NCBI GenBank assembly: GCA_031261175.1
Contig: JAISJW010000008.1
Coordinates: forward strand, 19,712-83,711
From: Lactobacillales bacterium
GTDB taxonomy: Bacteria > Bacillota > Bacilli > Lactobacillales > Streptococcaceae
Length of the DNA: 64,000 nt
Reading direction: 5' to 3'
Positions 17,305 to 32,233 of this stretch are shown here, piece by piece. How positions within the stretch are numbered: position 1 is the first letter of the stretch; each line of letters starts with the position of its first letter. The translations under genes were made by a program, and so were the position numbers. The notes under the pieces were generated by a model. That model was not told the origin of the DNA, ran no database searches, and saw only the letters and a program-made list of their open reading frames with translations.

Positions 17305-17605
17305 CCAAATAAAACTCCCTCCTTAACTCGTCAAAAGCTTCGCTTACGCTAAACGTATTTTGGTTTTTTATGTCCTTTTCGCTTTGAATCAGCGATTCGA
17401 TGAAGTCGTCGTAAACCACACTTTTATGTCGTTGAAGCTCAATTTTAAAAGGAATTTCCTTTTTTTTCACTATTTGTGCTAAAAGTACATTGAATATCGT
17501 ACTCATATCCAACTGCATATCTTGCAGAATTTCTGTCGCTTCCTCTTTTAATTTCGAATTTGTTGAAATTTGAATTCGTGCATCACGTTTGTTATAATCA
17601 ACCAT
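17297..17605 (-). CDS. RelB/DinJ-like antitoxin
   Basis: A 102-residue ribbon-helix-helix antitoxin (DARIQISTNSKLKEEATEIL then QLDMSTIFNVLLAQI), followed by an acidic tail ending FDELRREFYLDD. It precedes the toxin with an 8-base overlap, and GGAGG lies in the leader. It differs in sequence from the antitoxin at 13341-13625, so the two modules are not recent duplicates. Confidence 0.82.
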   Translation of the reverse strand: MVDYNKRDARIQISTNSKLKEEATEILQDMQLDMSTIFNVLLAQIVKKKEIPFKIELQRHKSVVYDDFIESLIQSEKDIKNQNTFSVSEAFDELRREFYLDD

Positions 17606-17676
17606 TCTCTCAACCTCCAGTTGTAATTTATGTGTATATTATACACCCATTCCACTGCAAAGGTCAATTATATTTG

Positions 17677-17741
17677 AAACACGCTCTTTTTTAACAAAAT
17701 CCGGGAGTTTTCCTCGTTTTTTGTTAAAAAAGAGCGTGTTT
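17677..17741. repeat. 65-bp palindrome G at the smc 3' end
   Basis: AAACACGCTCTTTTTTAACA and its complement form arms of more than 20 bases around a loop of about 18 bases. It lies 9 bases behind the smc stop and probably ends its transcript. Confidence 0.8.
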
Positions 17742-17749
17742 GATTTTTA

Positions 17750-20700
17750 TTAAGCCTTAAATTCGCCGTCGTCCTTGACGTCCTCGAGCCTTACGCTCAC
17801 GACACTAGACACACCGGCCTCAGCCATTGTCACCCCATAAAGCGCGATCGCAGCGGACATCGTCCCTTTGCGGTGAGTCACGACGATAAATTGCGTGTTC
17901 CCCTCGAACTTGTTCAGGTATTCGCCGTAGCGATTCACGTTCGCCTCATCAAGCGCCGCCTCCACCTCGTCGAGAATACAGAACGGTACAGGGCGGGCAT
18001 GCAAGATACTAAAGAGCAAGGCAAGTGCCGTCAGAGCGCGCTCTCCACCGGACAGAAGTCCAAGCGATTGCAGTTTTTTGCCTGGCGGTTGCGCTTCGAT
18101 TTCGACCCCGGTATTCAGCAAATCTTCTGGATCGACTAGCACTAAGCGCGCCGAACCACCACCGAACATCTGCGGGAAAACTCTCGTGAAATGCATCGAA
18201 ATCGAATTGAACATCTCAAGGAAACGCTCGCTCACAATAGCATCCATCTCTTCCATCGTCTCAAGCAGCGACGTCTTCGCCCCTTCGAGATCCGCCTTCT
18301 GCTCCGTCAGCATATCATAACGCTCACGCGTCTCGCGGTATTGCTCAATCGCCTCGATATTCACGTGCCCAAGCGCCGTAATCGCCCCCTTCAAGCCGCG
18401 AACTTGCGTGCGCGCTTCATCGTAATTCAGCGTCGCATCATACTTGGCAAGTGCCGCCTCGTAGCTCAAATCGTACTCCTCACTCAGGTAATCAAGCAAG
18501 TTGTCGAGTTGCGCCTCGCTGCGCGAATACTGCCCTTCAAACTTCGTCAAGCTCGTCGAAAGCTCCTGAATCTCGCGGTTCAACTCGGCAAGTTTATCAT
18601 CACCCGTCGCAATCGCCGTCTGAACTTTCTCACGATTTTCTTTAAAGTTTTCCAGTTTTAAATTAGCCGCTTGCAAAGTCGCATCGATCTTCTCAAGGTC
18701 CTCGGCAAGTTTATCGCCGTCAACACCTGTAAGTTCTACCCCATCATTCAGCGCTTTAATTTGATATTCGTAATTATTTTTCTGACGTTCGCTCGCCGCT
18801 AAGCGGTTCGCTTTCTCTTCGATCAACGTCGTGATTGAAGTCGTTTGTTCGTTAATTTGAGCTAGACGAGCCGATGCCTCATTCAGTTTCACAACCGCTT
18901 CTTCACGTCTTGCTTCGTTGTCCTGCGTCGAATCTTGAACGCGCGCAACTTCTTCATTAATCGCCGTTAACTTCGCATTTACCGTTTCAAGCAAGGCTTC
19001 TAGGCTAGTTTTAGACTCTTCATAATTTTCTAAGAATTCGAAAATTTCCTTCGAGTCAAGTTCAAGAATTGTCTTCTCGCGATTCAAGCGAGCTAGTTCT
19101 TTTTCTAAAGTTTCAACGCGGTTTTTCGCATCTTGACTTAGGAATCTCATCGCGTCAATATTGTCGCGCAGCTCGTTAACGCTTGCTTGTTCAGCCTTGA
19201 TTTCTTCGTCGATCTTCGCCACTTTGTCGTTCAGGCGACTTGCCTCGATTGTGATGTTCGCAAGGTCTTTTTGCGCCTTTTCAAGGTCTGCTTGCAGTTC
19301 GAAATAGCCGCCTTGGTTGCGTTTCGTCGCCCCGCCGGTCATCGCCCCGCCGACCGCGATCACCTCGCCGTCGAGCGTGACAATCCGGTATTTGTGATGC
19401 GTAGTGCGGGCAAGTGAAACCGCGGCATCCATATCTTCAGCGACCAAAACGTTACCTAGTAGATTTTGGATGACGTGCGCGATCTTGTCATCATATTTAA
19501 TGATTTCACTCGCTACGCCGACAAAGCCGACCGCCGTAATTTTTTCGTTGATATTGCGGGCACGGATAACGTCAGACGGCAAGAACGTCGCGCGGCCTAG
19601 ACGATTTTCTTTCAGGTATTTAATTGCCTGTTTCGCTGTGTCTTCGTCGTCGGTTACGATGTTTTGACTCGATGCACCTAGCGCTGTTTCGATAGCCTGC
19701 GCATACTTCGAGTTAACGTCGATTAATTTTGCGACAACCCCGATAACACCTGGGAAGTCTTTGGCTAGAACTTCTTTGACACCTTGATAAAAACTCGAAT
19801 TATTTTCGATGATATTTTCAATCGATGTCACCTTCGCTTTAAGCGAATTTTCTTGCGAAATTTTCGCAAACATCGCACGCTGCGTTTCGGTGAAATCAGA
19901 TTTTTTGATCTCTAAAGCCTGATTTAACTTCGTATATTCGGCTTGTTTGGCGTCGATTTCGGTCAGCTCTTTTTTGTAAGCTGCATCATCTTCGTCAAAC
20001 TTTTCAACCGTCGTCGCAATCGTTTTTTCAAGCTCGTTGAAACGCGCAACAAAGTTGGCATTTTTTGCTGATTGGCGTTCGTGTTCCTGGTTTAAATTGC
20101 CCAGTTCGTTGTTAGCATTCGTTTGCTTCGTCAAAAGCTCGATGTACTCAGAACGCAAGTCAGCAAGCAACTCATCCTGCGACTTCGAGTAACGTTCAAG
20201 CTCTGCACGAGCCTCCGAAACCAATTCCTCAGCCGCTACAATTTCAGCTTTTTTAGCTGCTAATTGCGCCTCTAAATCACGGATTTCTTGGTCGATTTCC
20301 TTGATTTCGATTTCAGCGGTTTCCACGCCTTTGACGTATTCGTCCAGAGTCTTTTGCGTATTGCTCGAACGTTCAAGCAGCACGTTTTTGCGCCCTTCGG
20401 TTTCCTTGTAAAGCTCAGTTAAATTAACGACTTCGATGGTGATACTGTCCAAAGCTTCATCGATATCGCGACGCTCAGCCCGCTTTTCAACCAATGCTTC
20501 TTCGATCGAATCAAGCTCTTCGAGTTTAGTATCAATCTGCGTTTGCAACTCCTCGATTTTAGCCTTAGCTTCTTCGAACAATTCCTTTTTCAAGTGGATG
20601 TCGTGAACGCTTAACGACACGTCGATTTTCGTCAACTCATCACGCAACTCCAAGAAGCGCGACGCCTTGTTACTTTGACGTTCCAAAGGATCAAGCTGAT

Positions 20701-21298
20701 CTTCGATTTCATACAAAATATCTTGCAGACGATCCAATGAATCCTGCGTTTCAAACAATTTTTGCTCAGCTTTGCGCTTGCGAATTTTATACTTCAACAC
20801 ACCAGCTGCTTCTTCGAAAATTGCCCGACGTTCTTCTGGTTTCGAGTTGAAAATTTGCTCAACTTTACCTTGCGAAATAATCGAAAACGACTCTTTCCCC
20901 AGACCGGAATCCATGAACAAATCCTGCACATCCTGACGGCGCGCAGCTTGTTTGTTAATGAAGTAGTCACTACCTTGACCGCGGGTTTGACGGCGCGTGA
21001 TGCTGATTTCTGCAAAGTCCAACGGCAGAAAATTATCGCTATTATCTAAAATCAGCGTAACTTCCGCGACGTTTACTTGCTTGCGGGCTTGGGTTCCGGC
21101 GAAAATGACATCGTCCATCTTCCCACCGCGCAAGCTTTTCGCGCTCGTTTCGCCCATTACCCAGCGTACGGCCTCGGTGATGTTGCTCTTTCCGCTACCG
21201 TTTGGTCCCACGACTGCTGTCAGACCGCGTTCAAAATCGATCACGGTTTTATCTGCAAAACTCTTGAAACCGATTATTTCCAATCTTTTTAAATACAT
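17750..21298 (-). CDS. smc: Chromosome segregation ATPase SMC
   Basis: SMC with ScpA and ScpB forms the bacterial condensin. The 1182 residues are the normal length: Walker A GPNGSGKSNITEAVRWVMG near residue 32, a long coiled coil, the hinge with GVVAKLIDVNSKYAQAIETA and GGAMTGGATKRNQGG around 520-680, a second coiled coil, and the C-terminal signature LLSGGERALTALALLF plus Walker B PFCILDEVEAALDEANV. scpA, scpB, rnc and ftsY are not adjacent. It is flanked by palindromes on both sides, so it is a single-gene unit. Confidence 0.98.
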   Translation of the reverse strand: MYLKRLEIIGFKSFADKTVIDFERGLTAVVGPNGSGKSNITEAVRWVMGETSAKSLRGGKMDDVIFAGTQARKQVNVAEVTLILDNSDNFLPLDFAEISITRRQTRGQGSDYFINKQAARRQDVQDLFMDSGLGKESFSIISQGKVEQIFNSKPEERRAIFEEAAGVLKYKIRKRKAEQKLFETQDSLDRLQDILYEIEDQLDPLERQSNKASRFLELRDELTKIDVSLSVHDIHLKKELFEEAKAKIEELQTQIDTKLEELDSIEEALVEKRAERRDIDEALDSITIEVVNLTELYKETEGRKNVLLERSSNTQKTLDEYVKGVETAEIEIKEIDQEIRDLEAQLAAKKAEIVAAEELVSEARAELERYSKSQDELLADLRSEYIELLTKQTNANNELGNLNQEHERQSAKNANFVARFNELEKTIATTVEKFDEDDAAYKKELTEIDAKQAEYTKLNQALEIKKSDFTETQRAMFAKISQENSLKAKVTSIENIIENNSSFYQGVKEVLAKDFPGVIGVVAKLIDVNSKYAQAIETALGASSQNIVTDDEDTAKQAIKYLKENRLGRATFLPSDVIRARNINEKITAVGFVGVASEIIKYDDKIAHVIQNLLGNVLVAEDMDAAVSLARTTHHKYRIVTLDGEVIAVGGAMTGGATKRNQGGYFELQADLEKAQKDLANITIEASRLNDKVAKIDEEIKAEQASVNELRDNIDAMRFLSQDAKNRVETLEKELARLNREKTILELDSKEIFEFLENYEESKTSLEALLETVNAKLTAINEEVARVQDSTQDNEARREEAVVKLNEASARLAQINEQTTSITTLIEEKANRLAASERQKNNYEYQIKALNDGVELTGVDGDKLAEDLEKIDATLQAANLKLENFKENREKVQTAIATGDDKLAELNREIQELSTSLTKFEGQYSRSEAQLDNLLDYLSEEYDLSYEAALAKYDATLNYDEARTQVRGLKGAITALGHVNIEAIEQYRETRERYDMLTEQKADLEGAKTSLLETMEEMDAIVSERFLEMFNSISMHFTRVFPQMFGGGSARLVLVDPEDLLNTGVEIEAQPPGKKLQSLGLLSGGERALTALALLFSILHARPVPFCILDEVEAALDEANVNRYGEYLNKFEGNTQFIVVTHRKGTMSAAIALYGVTMAEAGVSSVVSVRLEDVKDDGEFKA

Positions 21299-21328
21299 AT
21301 TTTTCCTCTTTGTTGCTCAATTTCTTTT

Positions 21329-21463
21329 AAGTGACTCCAAATGACCGAAAACTTTGAAAAACGACCTGTTTTTGGACAGTTTGAGTACATATAGATTTTA
21401 CATGTACTCAAACCGTCCAAAATAAGGACTATTTAGCAAAAAAGTGGGCATTTGGAGTCACTT
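21329..21463. repeat. 135-bp nested palindrome, element D
   Basis: The outer arms AAGTGACTCCAAATG / CATTTGGAGTCACTT are perfect over 15 bases. The inner arms (TTTTGGACAGTTTGAGTACAT and its near complement) surround a centre ATATAGATTTTACAT. It fills the gap between the oxidoreductase stop and the smc start and has the same plan as elements A, B, C and E. Confidence 0.85.
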
Positions 21464-21467
21464 TATA

Positions 21468-22427
21468 TTATCCTAACTTCAGACCGGCCGACTTAACCGC
21501 CGCATCTAACACTTCCATTACATTTTTTGAGTGGGCAAGTCGCCGTGCTGCCGCTTCATCATCACGCGAGCTGATAATTTGCTCGAACTCGACAAATTCC
21601 GCCAACATCCGGTGCTCGTGATATTCGAACGTTTGCGTTTCGCCGTTGTTCAGCGAAAGCGTGACCTCTTCGACAATGTTCGGCGGGCCATCAACTCTAA
21701 ACGAGCCGAGATTCCCTTGAACGGTGCTCGAAACTTTCGCCGCGCAATCCTTCGCCGCAATCGCGACCGCTTTAAACGTCGGATAATCCAAAGTCAAAAT
21801 CCCCGAAGTGTCGACCGAGCGTTCGATATTCGCATGATACTGCACACCCTCAGGTTTCCCAAACAATCCGACGATAAAGTGGATGTTGTAGATGTTCAAA
21901 TCCATCAACGCCCCGCCACCTTTTTTCGGATCGAAAGCCGGCAGAATCTCACCACGTTTAAACGCATCATAGCGCGACGAATACTGCGAATAATTACATT
22001 CCACAATCTTAACATCGCCCACCACATCTAACTCATTTTTAATCTGCAAATAGTTCGGCGCATACTGATTCGTAATCGCCTCTAAAATAAACCCTTTCGA
22101 CGATCCAGCCGCAGCGTAAACTTCCTCAAACTCCGCGAAGCTCACCGTGAACGGTTTTTCGATAATAACATTCTTATCAGCTTTCAAAGCTTGAATCGCA
22201 AACGTTGCATGTAAGAAATTCGGCAGCCCGATATAAACCGTATCAATCTCGTCCGACGCTAGAAGTTCAGCATAGTCCGTAAAAACTGGACCTGCATCAA
22301 ATCCCGCAGCCTCATCAACTGTCGCAGCTGTAGCAAGAACCCCACACAGCTCAATTCCCTCAATCGTTTTCAAAACTGGTAGGACATCTTGGACAATCAT
22401 CCCCGTCCCTAAAAGTGCTAATTTCAT
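21468..22427 (-). CDS. Gfo/Idh/MocA-family NAD(P)-dependent oxidoreductase
   Basis: The 319 residues have an N-terminal Rossmann fold (LALLGTGMIVQDVLPVL, GxGxxx form), the family motif NVIIEKPFTVS near residue 92, and a C-terminal substrate domain with KKGGGALMDLNIYNIHFIVGLFG near 170. Such enzymes oxidise or reduce sugars and inositols; the substrate cannot be told. The ATG overlaps the stop of the helicase gene by one base (TAATG), so the genes are co-translated, although no functional link is evident. Confidence 0.88.
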   Translation of the reverse strand: MKLALLGTGMIVQDVLPVLKTIEGIELCGVLATAATVDEAAGFDAGPVFTDYAELLASDEIDTVYIGLPNFLHATFAIQALKADKNVIIEKPFTVSFAEFEEVYAAAGSSKGFILEAITNQYAPNYLQIKNELDVVGDVKIVECNYSQYSSRYDAFKRGEILPAFDPKKGGGALMDLNIYNIHFIVGLFGKPEGVQYHANIERSVDTSGILTLDYPTFKAVAIAAKDCAAKVSSTVQGNLGSFRVDGPPNIVEEVTLSLNNGETQTFEYHEHRMLAEFVEFEQIISSRDDEAAARRLAHSKNVMEVLDAAVKSAGLKLG

Positions 22428-23785
22428 TAATTCATACTCGACTTTTTATGTTTTCTCGCTTGGCGACTATCCGCACGGCGGTCAACTTTACGTTTCGCCT
22501 TCGCCCGTTTTTCAACGTCCCAACCGATTTTTTTCTTGTAACCCGGCTTAACTTTTTTCTTCGCTTTGGCAATTGCCCCGCGCGTCGTCAAGTCGATTTC
22601 GTTCAATTCGTTTTTATGTTTCGCGCGATCCGTCCGAGCCGTGCGCGATTTCACGTCGACGATTTCGCCGTTTTTGATGTCCTTCGGATGGAACTCAACG
22701 CCCATCTTCTCGATCTCGGCGATTTGTTTCACGCTGCTGTCATCATACAAAGTGATGGCAATTCCCGGCGCGCCCTTGCGCCCCGAACGGCCGACGCGGT
22801 GGATGAAGAATTCCAAATCGTTCGGAATTTCGGCATTGATGATGTGGCTCACGCCGTCGATATCAATCCCGCGCGCCGCTAAATCACTGGCGACAACGAA
22901 TTGATATTCGAGGTTCTTGACTTGTGTCATAATACGTTTGCGTTCACGCGCTTGGATGCCACCGTGAATTTTCGCAACCTTCAAACCTTGCGCTTGCAAG
23001 TACGAAGCAATTTCGTCAACGCGTGATTTAGTGTTAGCAAATACGAACGCTAAATACGGATGCCCAATCGTCAATAATTCATAGATATATTGATTGACGT
23101 TGCGGTTTTTTGTATAGATCAACCAGTTATCGATCGTTTCGCTGATAACGTGTTTATTTTCGATTTTTTCGATAATCGGATTGTTCAAATATTTCTTGAA
23201 AAATGGTTTCAACTTCTCAGGAATCGTCGCGCTGAACACCAAAAGCTGCACGTCTTTATTCAACAACGCCGCAATCTTATCGACATCATCCAAAAATCCA
23301 GCATCAAGCGTCATATCCGCTTCGTCGATAACCATCGTCTTAGCCAAATGAATATCCAAAGCTTTTTCGTTTATTAAATCCAAAATCCGCCCGGGCGTCC
23401 CGATAACGATATGCGGCTGAGCCGCTTCAAGTTTCTTGATTTGGCGCGCTTTATCTGTTCCACCGACGTAATTCACCACGCGAATTTCGACGTCGCTTTT
23501 CGAAGCGATTTGCACCGCCGCTTGGTAAATCTGCGTCGCAAGCTCGCGACTTGGCGCCGTAATCACAGCCTGTACCGCATCAGCCTCAACGTCTAGTTTT
23601 TCGAAAATCGGCAGCAGAAACGTATGAGTTTTTCCGCTACCCGTTTGGCTCTCACCAACGATAGATTTGCCCTTCATCACGAGCGGAATCAGGCGTTGTT
23701 GCACCTCAGTCGTCTCAACGAACCCCAGCTCGTCGAGCGACGCCTGAATGTAGCTTTTAAAATTATAATCCGTAAATTTGCTCAT
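22427..23785 (-). CDS. DEAD-box RNA helicase (CshB-like)
   Basis: The 452 residues contain the full set of motifs: the Q motif region VQQRLIPLVMKGKSIVGESQTGSGKTHTFLLP, here in two parts (Q motif near residue 22, Walker A GESQTGSGKT near 43), PSRELATQI, TPGRILDL, VIDEADMTLDAGF (the DEAD box), SATIP, and VASDLAARGIDIDG and HRVGRSGRKG near 310-340. A strongly basic C-terminal tail (KKKVKPGYKKKIGWD then many Lys/Arg) would bind RNA. CshB helps unwind structured RNA in cold stress and decay. Size and tail fit CshB best. Confidence 0.92.
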   Translation of the reverse strand: MSKFTDYNFKSYIQASLDELGFVETTEVQQRLIPLVMKGKSIVGESQTGSGKTHTFLLPIFEKLDVEADAVQAVITAPSRELATQIYQAAVQIASKSDVEIRVVNYVGGTDKARQIKKLEAAQPHIVIGTPGRILDLINEKALDIHLAKTMVIDEADMTLDAGFLDDVDKIAALLNKDVQLLVFSATIPEKLKPFFKKYLNNPIIEKIENKHVISETIDNWLIYTKNRNVNQYIYELLTIGHPYLAFVFANTKSRVDEIASYLQAQGLKVAKIHGGIQARERKRIMTQVKNLEYQFVVASDLAARGIDIDGVSHIINAEIPNDLEFFIHRVGRSGRKGAPGIAITLYDDSSVKQIAEIEKMGVEFHPKDIKNGEIVDVKSRTARTDRAKHKNELNEIDLTTRGAIAKAKKKVKPGYKKKIGWDVEKRAKAKRKVDRRADSRQARKHKKSSMN

Positions 23786-23835
23786 CGTTTCTCCTTCGTT
23801 TCTCTGCGTAACTCTACTTGTTCTTATAGCCCTTA

Positions 23836-23844
23836 ATTATAGCA
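23836..23844 (-). promoter_or_regulatory. Extended -10 promoter of the DEAD-box helicase gene
   Basis: The minus strand reads TGCTATAAT about 50 bases before the start codon. Confidence 0.55.
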
Positions 23845-23879
23845 CATCCGACCCCCAAATTTCAACGTTGGCCGAAAGC

Positions 23880-23922
23880 AAAAAAGCGGGCAAGTCCCGC
23901 GCGCAAAGCGCGCCAACTTGCC
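23880..23922 (-). terminator. rpoBC terminator built on an inverted GGCAAGT pair
   Basis: On the minus strand GGGCAAGT, a GCGCGC stem and ACTTGCCC form one long hairpin, followed after two bases by a T-run, nine bases behind the rpoC stop. Confidence 0.85.
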
Positions 23923-23931
23923 CAACTTTCT

Positions 23932-26900
23932 TTATTTTTTACCACCAAGCACTTCGTCGATTGAATCCTTCTCGACGAACGTTTCGATGTCGCGGTAGAT
24001 TTCCATACCAGCACCAGCCGGGATGATCTTACCGATGATAACATTTTCCTTCAGACCAAGGAGCTCATCGCGCTTACCGCGGATGGCAGCGTCAGTCAAG
24101 ACACGCGTAGTTTCCTGGAACGAAGCAGCTGATAAGAAGCTGTTTGTGGCAAGTGAAGCCTTCGTGATACCTAGACATTCAGGCATTGAAGTCGCCGGGA
24201 TGATCTCGTGCGAAGCAGCGAAATCGCCCTGTTTGTAAAGGTCGAAACCTTTCAACAATAGCGGTTCGTTAAGAGCCATGAAGTCGTCGTGGTCGACCAA
24301 AGTCCCTGGAAGAGAAGTAGTCGTACCGGCATCGATGATCTTCAACTTGTTGATCATTTGGCCAGAGATAACCTCGATGTGTTTGTCACCGATTTCTACC
24401 CCTTGCATACGGTAAACTTTTTGAACTTCTTTCAGCAAGTAGTTCTTAACCGTCAAAGCGTCAGTTACGCGAAGCAACTCTTTCGGCGCGATTGAACCTT
24501 GAGTGATCGGTTGACCACGGAACACGCGTCCGCCTTCTTTGACTTTAAGTTTAACGTTCGAGCCAAGTTTGTATTCACGTTCCTCGATGTCACCTTTGAT
24601 GATAACGCGGAATGTGCGTTCGTTTTCAGTCGGTTCGCCGATTGAGATAACCTCACCGTCGACCTCAGAAATCGTCGCTTTACCTTTAGGGTTACGCGCC
24701 TCGAAGATTTCTTGGACACGCGGCAGACCTTGCGTGATATCGTCTCCGGCTACCCCACCCGTGTGGAAAGTACGCATTGTAAGTTGCGTTCCGGGCTCAC
24801 CGATCGATTGAGCGGCAATTGTCCCGACAGCTTCACCCACTTCAACGCTAGACGCTGTCGCAAGGTTTTTACCGTAACAATGTTTACAAATTCCGTGTTT
24901 CGAGTTACAAGTGAACGCGCTACGGATTTCAAGTTCTTCGATTCCAAGATTCACAATCTTAGTCGCTAGATCTTCAGTGATAAATTCGTTGCGTTCGGCA
25001 AGTACTTCGCCCTCGTGCACCAAAGTGCGAGCTAAGTAACGACCGACGATCCGGTCACGTAGAGGTTCGATTTCAGTTCCATCATTCTCGTTGAAGAATG
25101 AAGTAACTTTAATCCCTTTATCCGTTCCACAGTCGTCTTCGCGGATGATAATTTCTTGAGCCACGTCAACTAAACGACGAGTCAAGTAACCAGAATCGGC
25201 AGTCTTCAAGGCTGTATCGGTCATCCCTTTACGCGCCCCGTGCGTTGACATGAACATTTCCAAGACTGACAAACCTTCACGGAAGTTTGAAGTGATCGGT
25301 AGTTCGATGATACCACCATTCGGTGCGGCCATTAGTCCACGCATCGCCGCTAGTTGGGCGAAGTTGGAGATGTTACCACGAGCACCTGAGTCCATCATCA
25401 TATAGATCGGGTTAGAATCTTCGAACGTTTCTTGGAGAACTTTAACCAGCTCATCCTTGACGTCGCCCCACAGTTTAATAACCGCAGCGTGACGTTCTTC
25501 GTCGGTGATCATCCCACGTGCAAAACGTTTTTGAATCAAAGCTTCTTTTTCGTAACCTAATTCAAGGATACGAGATTTAGCGCCAAGTTCAATCGTTTCG
25601 CCGCCTAGCCAGTCGCCTAGTTTGTAAGGGCGTGGCAATTGCGCGTCGATATTCGGAATATCCGCAATCCCAACTGTAATCCCTGAAATAGTCGAGAATT
25701 GGTAACCAAGATCTTTCAGACGGTCTAACATCTCAGAAGTTTCTTTGACGTTTGTCACGACTTTCGTCACTTGAGCAACTAATTCAAAACCATCTTCAAT
25801 CGGATTAGATTCAAAGACGATTTTCGCGTCCGAGAATTTCGATTTGATGCGTTTTTTCGTATAAGACACTTGTTCAATCACATCTTCATCCGTCTCGTCT
25901 TCACCTTTAACGATGATGTTCGTGATCGGGAATGTCACTTCCTTACCACTCGCAAAGACAGCTGAAATGATTTTACCAAGATATTTTTTCTTGAACGGCT
26001 CAACAAGTTTCGCCGCTTCTAAGTGGGCAAGTAAATCAGTACCCGGCTCTACGAAATAGTTTTCCGGAGTTCCGACTTCTAAGTTCTTGTCCGTTGGTTC
26101 GTTTAAGTAATAGAATTCTTCAGGAATGTTGCTGTTGAAAATTAATTTACCGATAGTGGTAATTAAAATTTTACCTTCTAATTCTTTTTGTTTCGCAGGA
26201 TTGCTAGCAAATGGTTTTTTCAAGGCTTTCGCGCTTACTGCGACACGTGTGTGCAAGTGAGCAGCGCCTGAATGCCAAGCCATAATTGCCTCGTTTAGGG
26301 AAGAAATCAACATTCCTTCGCCGTGAACGCCGGCTTTTTCCATCGTTAGGTAATAGTTACCTAGGACCATATCCTGAGATGGAGTAACGACTGGTTTACC
26401 ATCTTTCGGGTTCAAGATGTTGTGAGCGGCTAGCATTAGCATGCGCGCTTCGGCTTGAGCTTCTTCTGAAAGCGGTACGTGAACGGCCATTTGGTCCCCA
26501 TCGAAATCGGCATTGAAGGCTTCACAGACTAGTGGGTGCAAGCGGATCGCTTTACCTTCAACTAGAACTGGTTCGAACGCTTGGATCCCCAAACGGTGAA
26601 GTGTAGGTGCTCGGTTAAGTAGGACTGGGTGTTCACGAATAACTTCTTGTAACACATCCCAAACTTGTTTATCACGGTTTTCAATCATGCGTTTAGCAAT
26701 CTTGATGTTTTCAGCAAAACCTAATTCAAGTAATTCGTGTAACACGAACGGTTTGAATAGTTCGATCGCCATTTCTTTTGGCATTCCGCATTGGTGCATT
26801 TTTAAGAATGGACCAACGACGATAACTGAACGTCCAGAGTAGTCAACACGTTTACCAAGTAAGTTTTGACGGAAACGACCTTGTTTACCTTTAAGCATTT

Positions 26901-27900
26901 GGCTTAACGATTTCAAAGGACGGTTACCCGGACCAGTTGCTGGACGACCGCGACGACCGTTATCGACTAAAGCATCGACGGCGTCTTGCAGCATCCGTTT
27001 TTCATTTTGGATGATAACCGTTGGCGAATCTTTATCCATCAACGATTTCAGACGGTTGTTACGAGTGATAACGCGACGGTAAAGGTCGTTCAAATCACTT
27101 GTGGCAAATCGTCCACCTTCAAGTTGAACCATCGGACGTAATTCCGGCGGAATAACTGGAAGAACTTCTAAGACCATCCACTCAGGTTTGTTGTCTGAGT
27201 TGATGAATGAATCGATGATGTCTAGGCGTTTGATCATGCGGACACGCTTTTGGCCAGTTTCATCGATTAATTTTTCTGTTAATTCAGCTTTTTCGGCTTC
27301 TAAATCCACAGCTTGTAGCAATTCTTGGATTGCTTCCGCCCCGATACTTGCCTCAAAACGGGCTTCTTTCGGTGAGATTTCGCCAGCTTCAACGCGGTCG
27401 TAAAGAACGTCTTTCAACTCGCGGTATTCGAATTCAGTTAGTAATTGTTTTTTGACTAGGCCGGTAACTTCGGTGTTACCCGGGTCAGTTACGACAAATT
27501 TAGCGAAGTAGATGATTTCTTCTAGCGCTTTCGGGCTCATGTCTAACACTAACCCCATGCGTGAAGGAATCCCTTTGAAATACCAAATGTGCGAAACAGG
27601 AACGGCTAAGTCGATGTGTCCTAAACGTTCGCGACGAACTTTAGAACGTGTAACTTCAACGCCACAGCGGTCACAAACGATACCCTTGTAAAGGATACGT
27701 TTGTATTTACCACATGAACATTCCCAGTCCTTAGTTGGACCGAAGATGACTTCACAGAATAGGCCGTCTTTTTCGGGTTTTGAAGTACGGTAGTTGATCG
27801 TTTCCGGCTTTTTAACTTCGCCGAATGACCAGCTTCTAATTTTTTCGGGAGAAGCTAACCCAATTTGCATACTTTTAAATTTATTAATATCGATACTCAT
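23932..27900 (-). CDS. rpoC: DNA-directed RNA polymerase subunit beta'
   Basis: The 1322 residues carry the N-terminal zinc motif ([20 protein letters not shown]), the catalytic [16 protein letters not shown] near residue 460, the trigger-loop region and the second zinc cluster ([13 protein letters not shown]) near 1010. It ends DEVLGGKK. The N-terminal zinc ribbon and the length, somewhat over 1200, are those of Bacillota. It lies 12 bases behind rpoB and is certainly cotranscribed with it. Confidence 0.99.
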   Translation of the reverse strand: MSIDINKFKSMQIGLASPEKIRSWSFGEVKKPETINYRTSKPEKDGLFCEVIFGPTKDWECSCGKYKRILYKGIVCDRCGVEVTRSKVRRERLGHIDLAVPVSHIWYFKGIPSRMGLVLDMSPKALEEIIYFAKFVVTDPGNTEVTGLVKKQLLTEFEYRELKDVLYDRVEAGEISPKEARFEASIGAEAIQELLQAVDLEAEKAELTEKLIDETGQKRVRMIKRLDIIDSFINSDNKPEWMVLEVLPVIPPELRPMVQLEGGRFATSDLNDLYRRVITRNNRLKSLMDKDSPTVIIQNEKRMLQDAVDALVDNGRRGRPATGPGNRPLKSLSQMLKGKQGRFRQNLLGKRVDYSGRSVIVVGPFLKMHQCGMPKEMAIELFKPFVLHELLELGFAENIKIAKRMIENRDKQVWDVLQEVIREHPVLLNRAPTLHRLGIQAFEPVLVEGKAIRLHPLVCEAFNADFDGDQMAVHVPLSEEAQAEARMLMLAAHNILNPKDGKPVVTPSQDMVLGNYYLTMEKAGVHGEGMLISSLNEAIMAWHSGAAHLHTRVAVSAKALKKPFASNPAKQKELEGKILITTIGKLIFNSNIPEEFYYLNEPTDKNLEVGTPENYFVEPGTDLLAHLEAAKLVEPFKKKYLGKIISAVFASGKEVTFPITNIIVKGEDETDEDVIEQVSYTKKRIKSKFSDAKIVFESNPIEDGFELVAQVTKVVTNVKETSEMLDRLKDLGYQFSTISGITVGIADIPNIDAQLPRPYKLGDWLGGETIELGAKSRILELGYEKEALIQKRFARGMITDEERHAAVIKLWGDVKDELVKVLQETFEDSNPIYMMMDSGARGNISNFAQLAAMRGLMAAPNGGIIELPITSNFREGLSVLEMFMSTHGARKGMTDTALKTADSGYLTRRLVDVAQEIIIREDDCGTDKGIKVTSFFNENDGTEIEPLRDRIVGRYLARTLVHEGEVLAERNEFITEDLATKIVNLGIEELEIRSAFTCNSKHGICKHCYGKNLATASSVEVGEAVGTIAAQSIGEPGTQLTMRTFHTGGVAGDDITQGLPRVQEIFEARNPKGKATISEVDGEVISIGEPTENERTFRVIIKGDIEEREYKLGSNVKLKVKEGGRVFRGQPITQGSIAPKELLRVTDALTVKNYLLKEVQKVYRMQGVEIGDKHIEVISGQMINKLKIIDAGTTTSLPGTLVDHDDFMALNEPLLLKGFDLYKQGDFAASHEIIPATSMPECLGITKASLATNSFLSAASFQETTRVLTDAAIRGKRDELLGLKENVIIGKIIPAGAGMEIYRDIETFVEKDSIDEVLGGKK

Positions 27901-27912
27901 TGCGTCCTCCTA

Positions 27913-31896
<3,984 letters not shown>

Positions 31897-32098
31897 GTAA
31901 ATTTCTCCTAAATTTTATTTTCGTTTTTTAAGATTTCTTAAGTTTTCAATTTTTATAGTAGAAAGTCGGTCGGTTCACTTCTTTTTAACATTACAATTTG
32001 ATTACAAAACAATTAAGTTTTGATTTCAAAAATGATGTAAGCGTGTAAATCTTCGCGAATCTTCCAGCTTTTTTCTCTAAAAATTGATTTTTAAGCGC

Positions 32099-32148
32099 AA
32101 AAAACCAATAGTCTGTCATGGATTTTTTCGACCATGAACCTACTATTG
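32099..32148 (-). terminator. Attenuator-like terminator hairpin in the rpoB leader
   Basis: On the minus strand CAATAGT...CATGG, a loop, CCATG...ACTATTGG and six T form an intrinsic terminator 200 bases before rpoB. No minus-strand gene lies upstream, so it should act on the rpoB leader itself. A second copy of CCAATAG just upstream (at about 32155) could form an alternative pair. Confidence 0.6.
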
Positions 32149-32224
32149 ATGGGCTCTATTGGCTCTTGGTGGACAATATTTCACCCGTCGCCTTAACTTA
32201 TTAGTTTCTAAAAACATTGATATA

Positions 32225-32233
32225 ATTATACCA
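32225..32233 (-). promoter_or_regulatory. Extended -10 promoter of rpoBC
   Basis: The minus strand reads TGGTATAAT, giving a leader of about 320 bases. The whole 31897-32345 gap holds this promoter, the attenuator, and a plus-strand promoter (TATAGTATAAG at about 32310) for the gene at 32346. I see no further gene in it. Confidence 0.55.
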
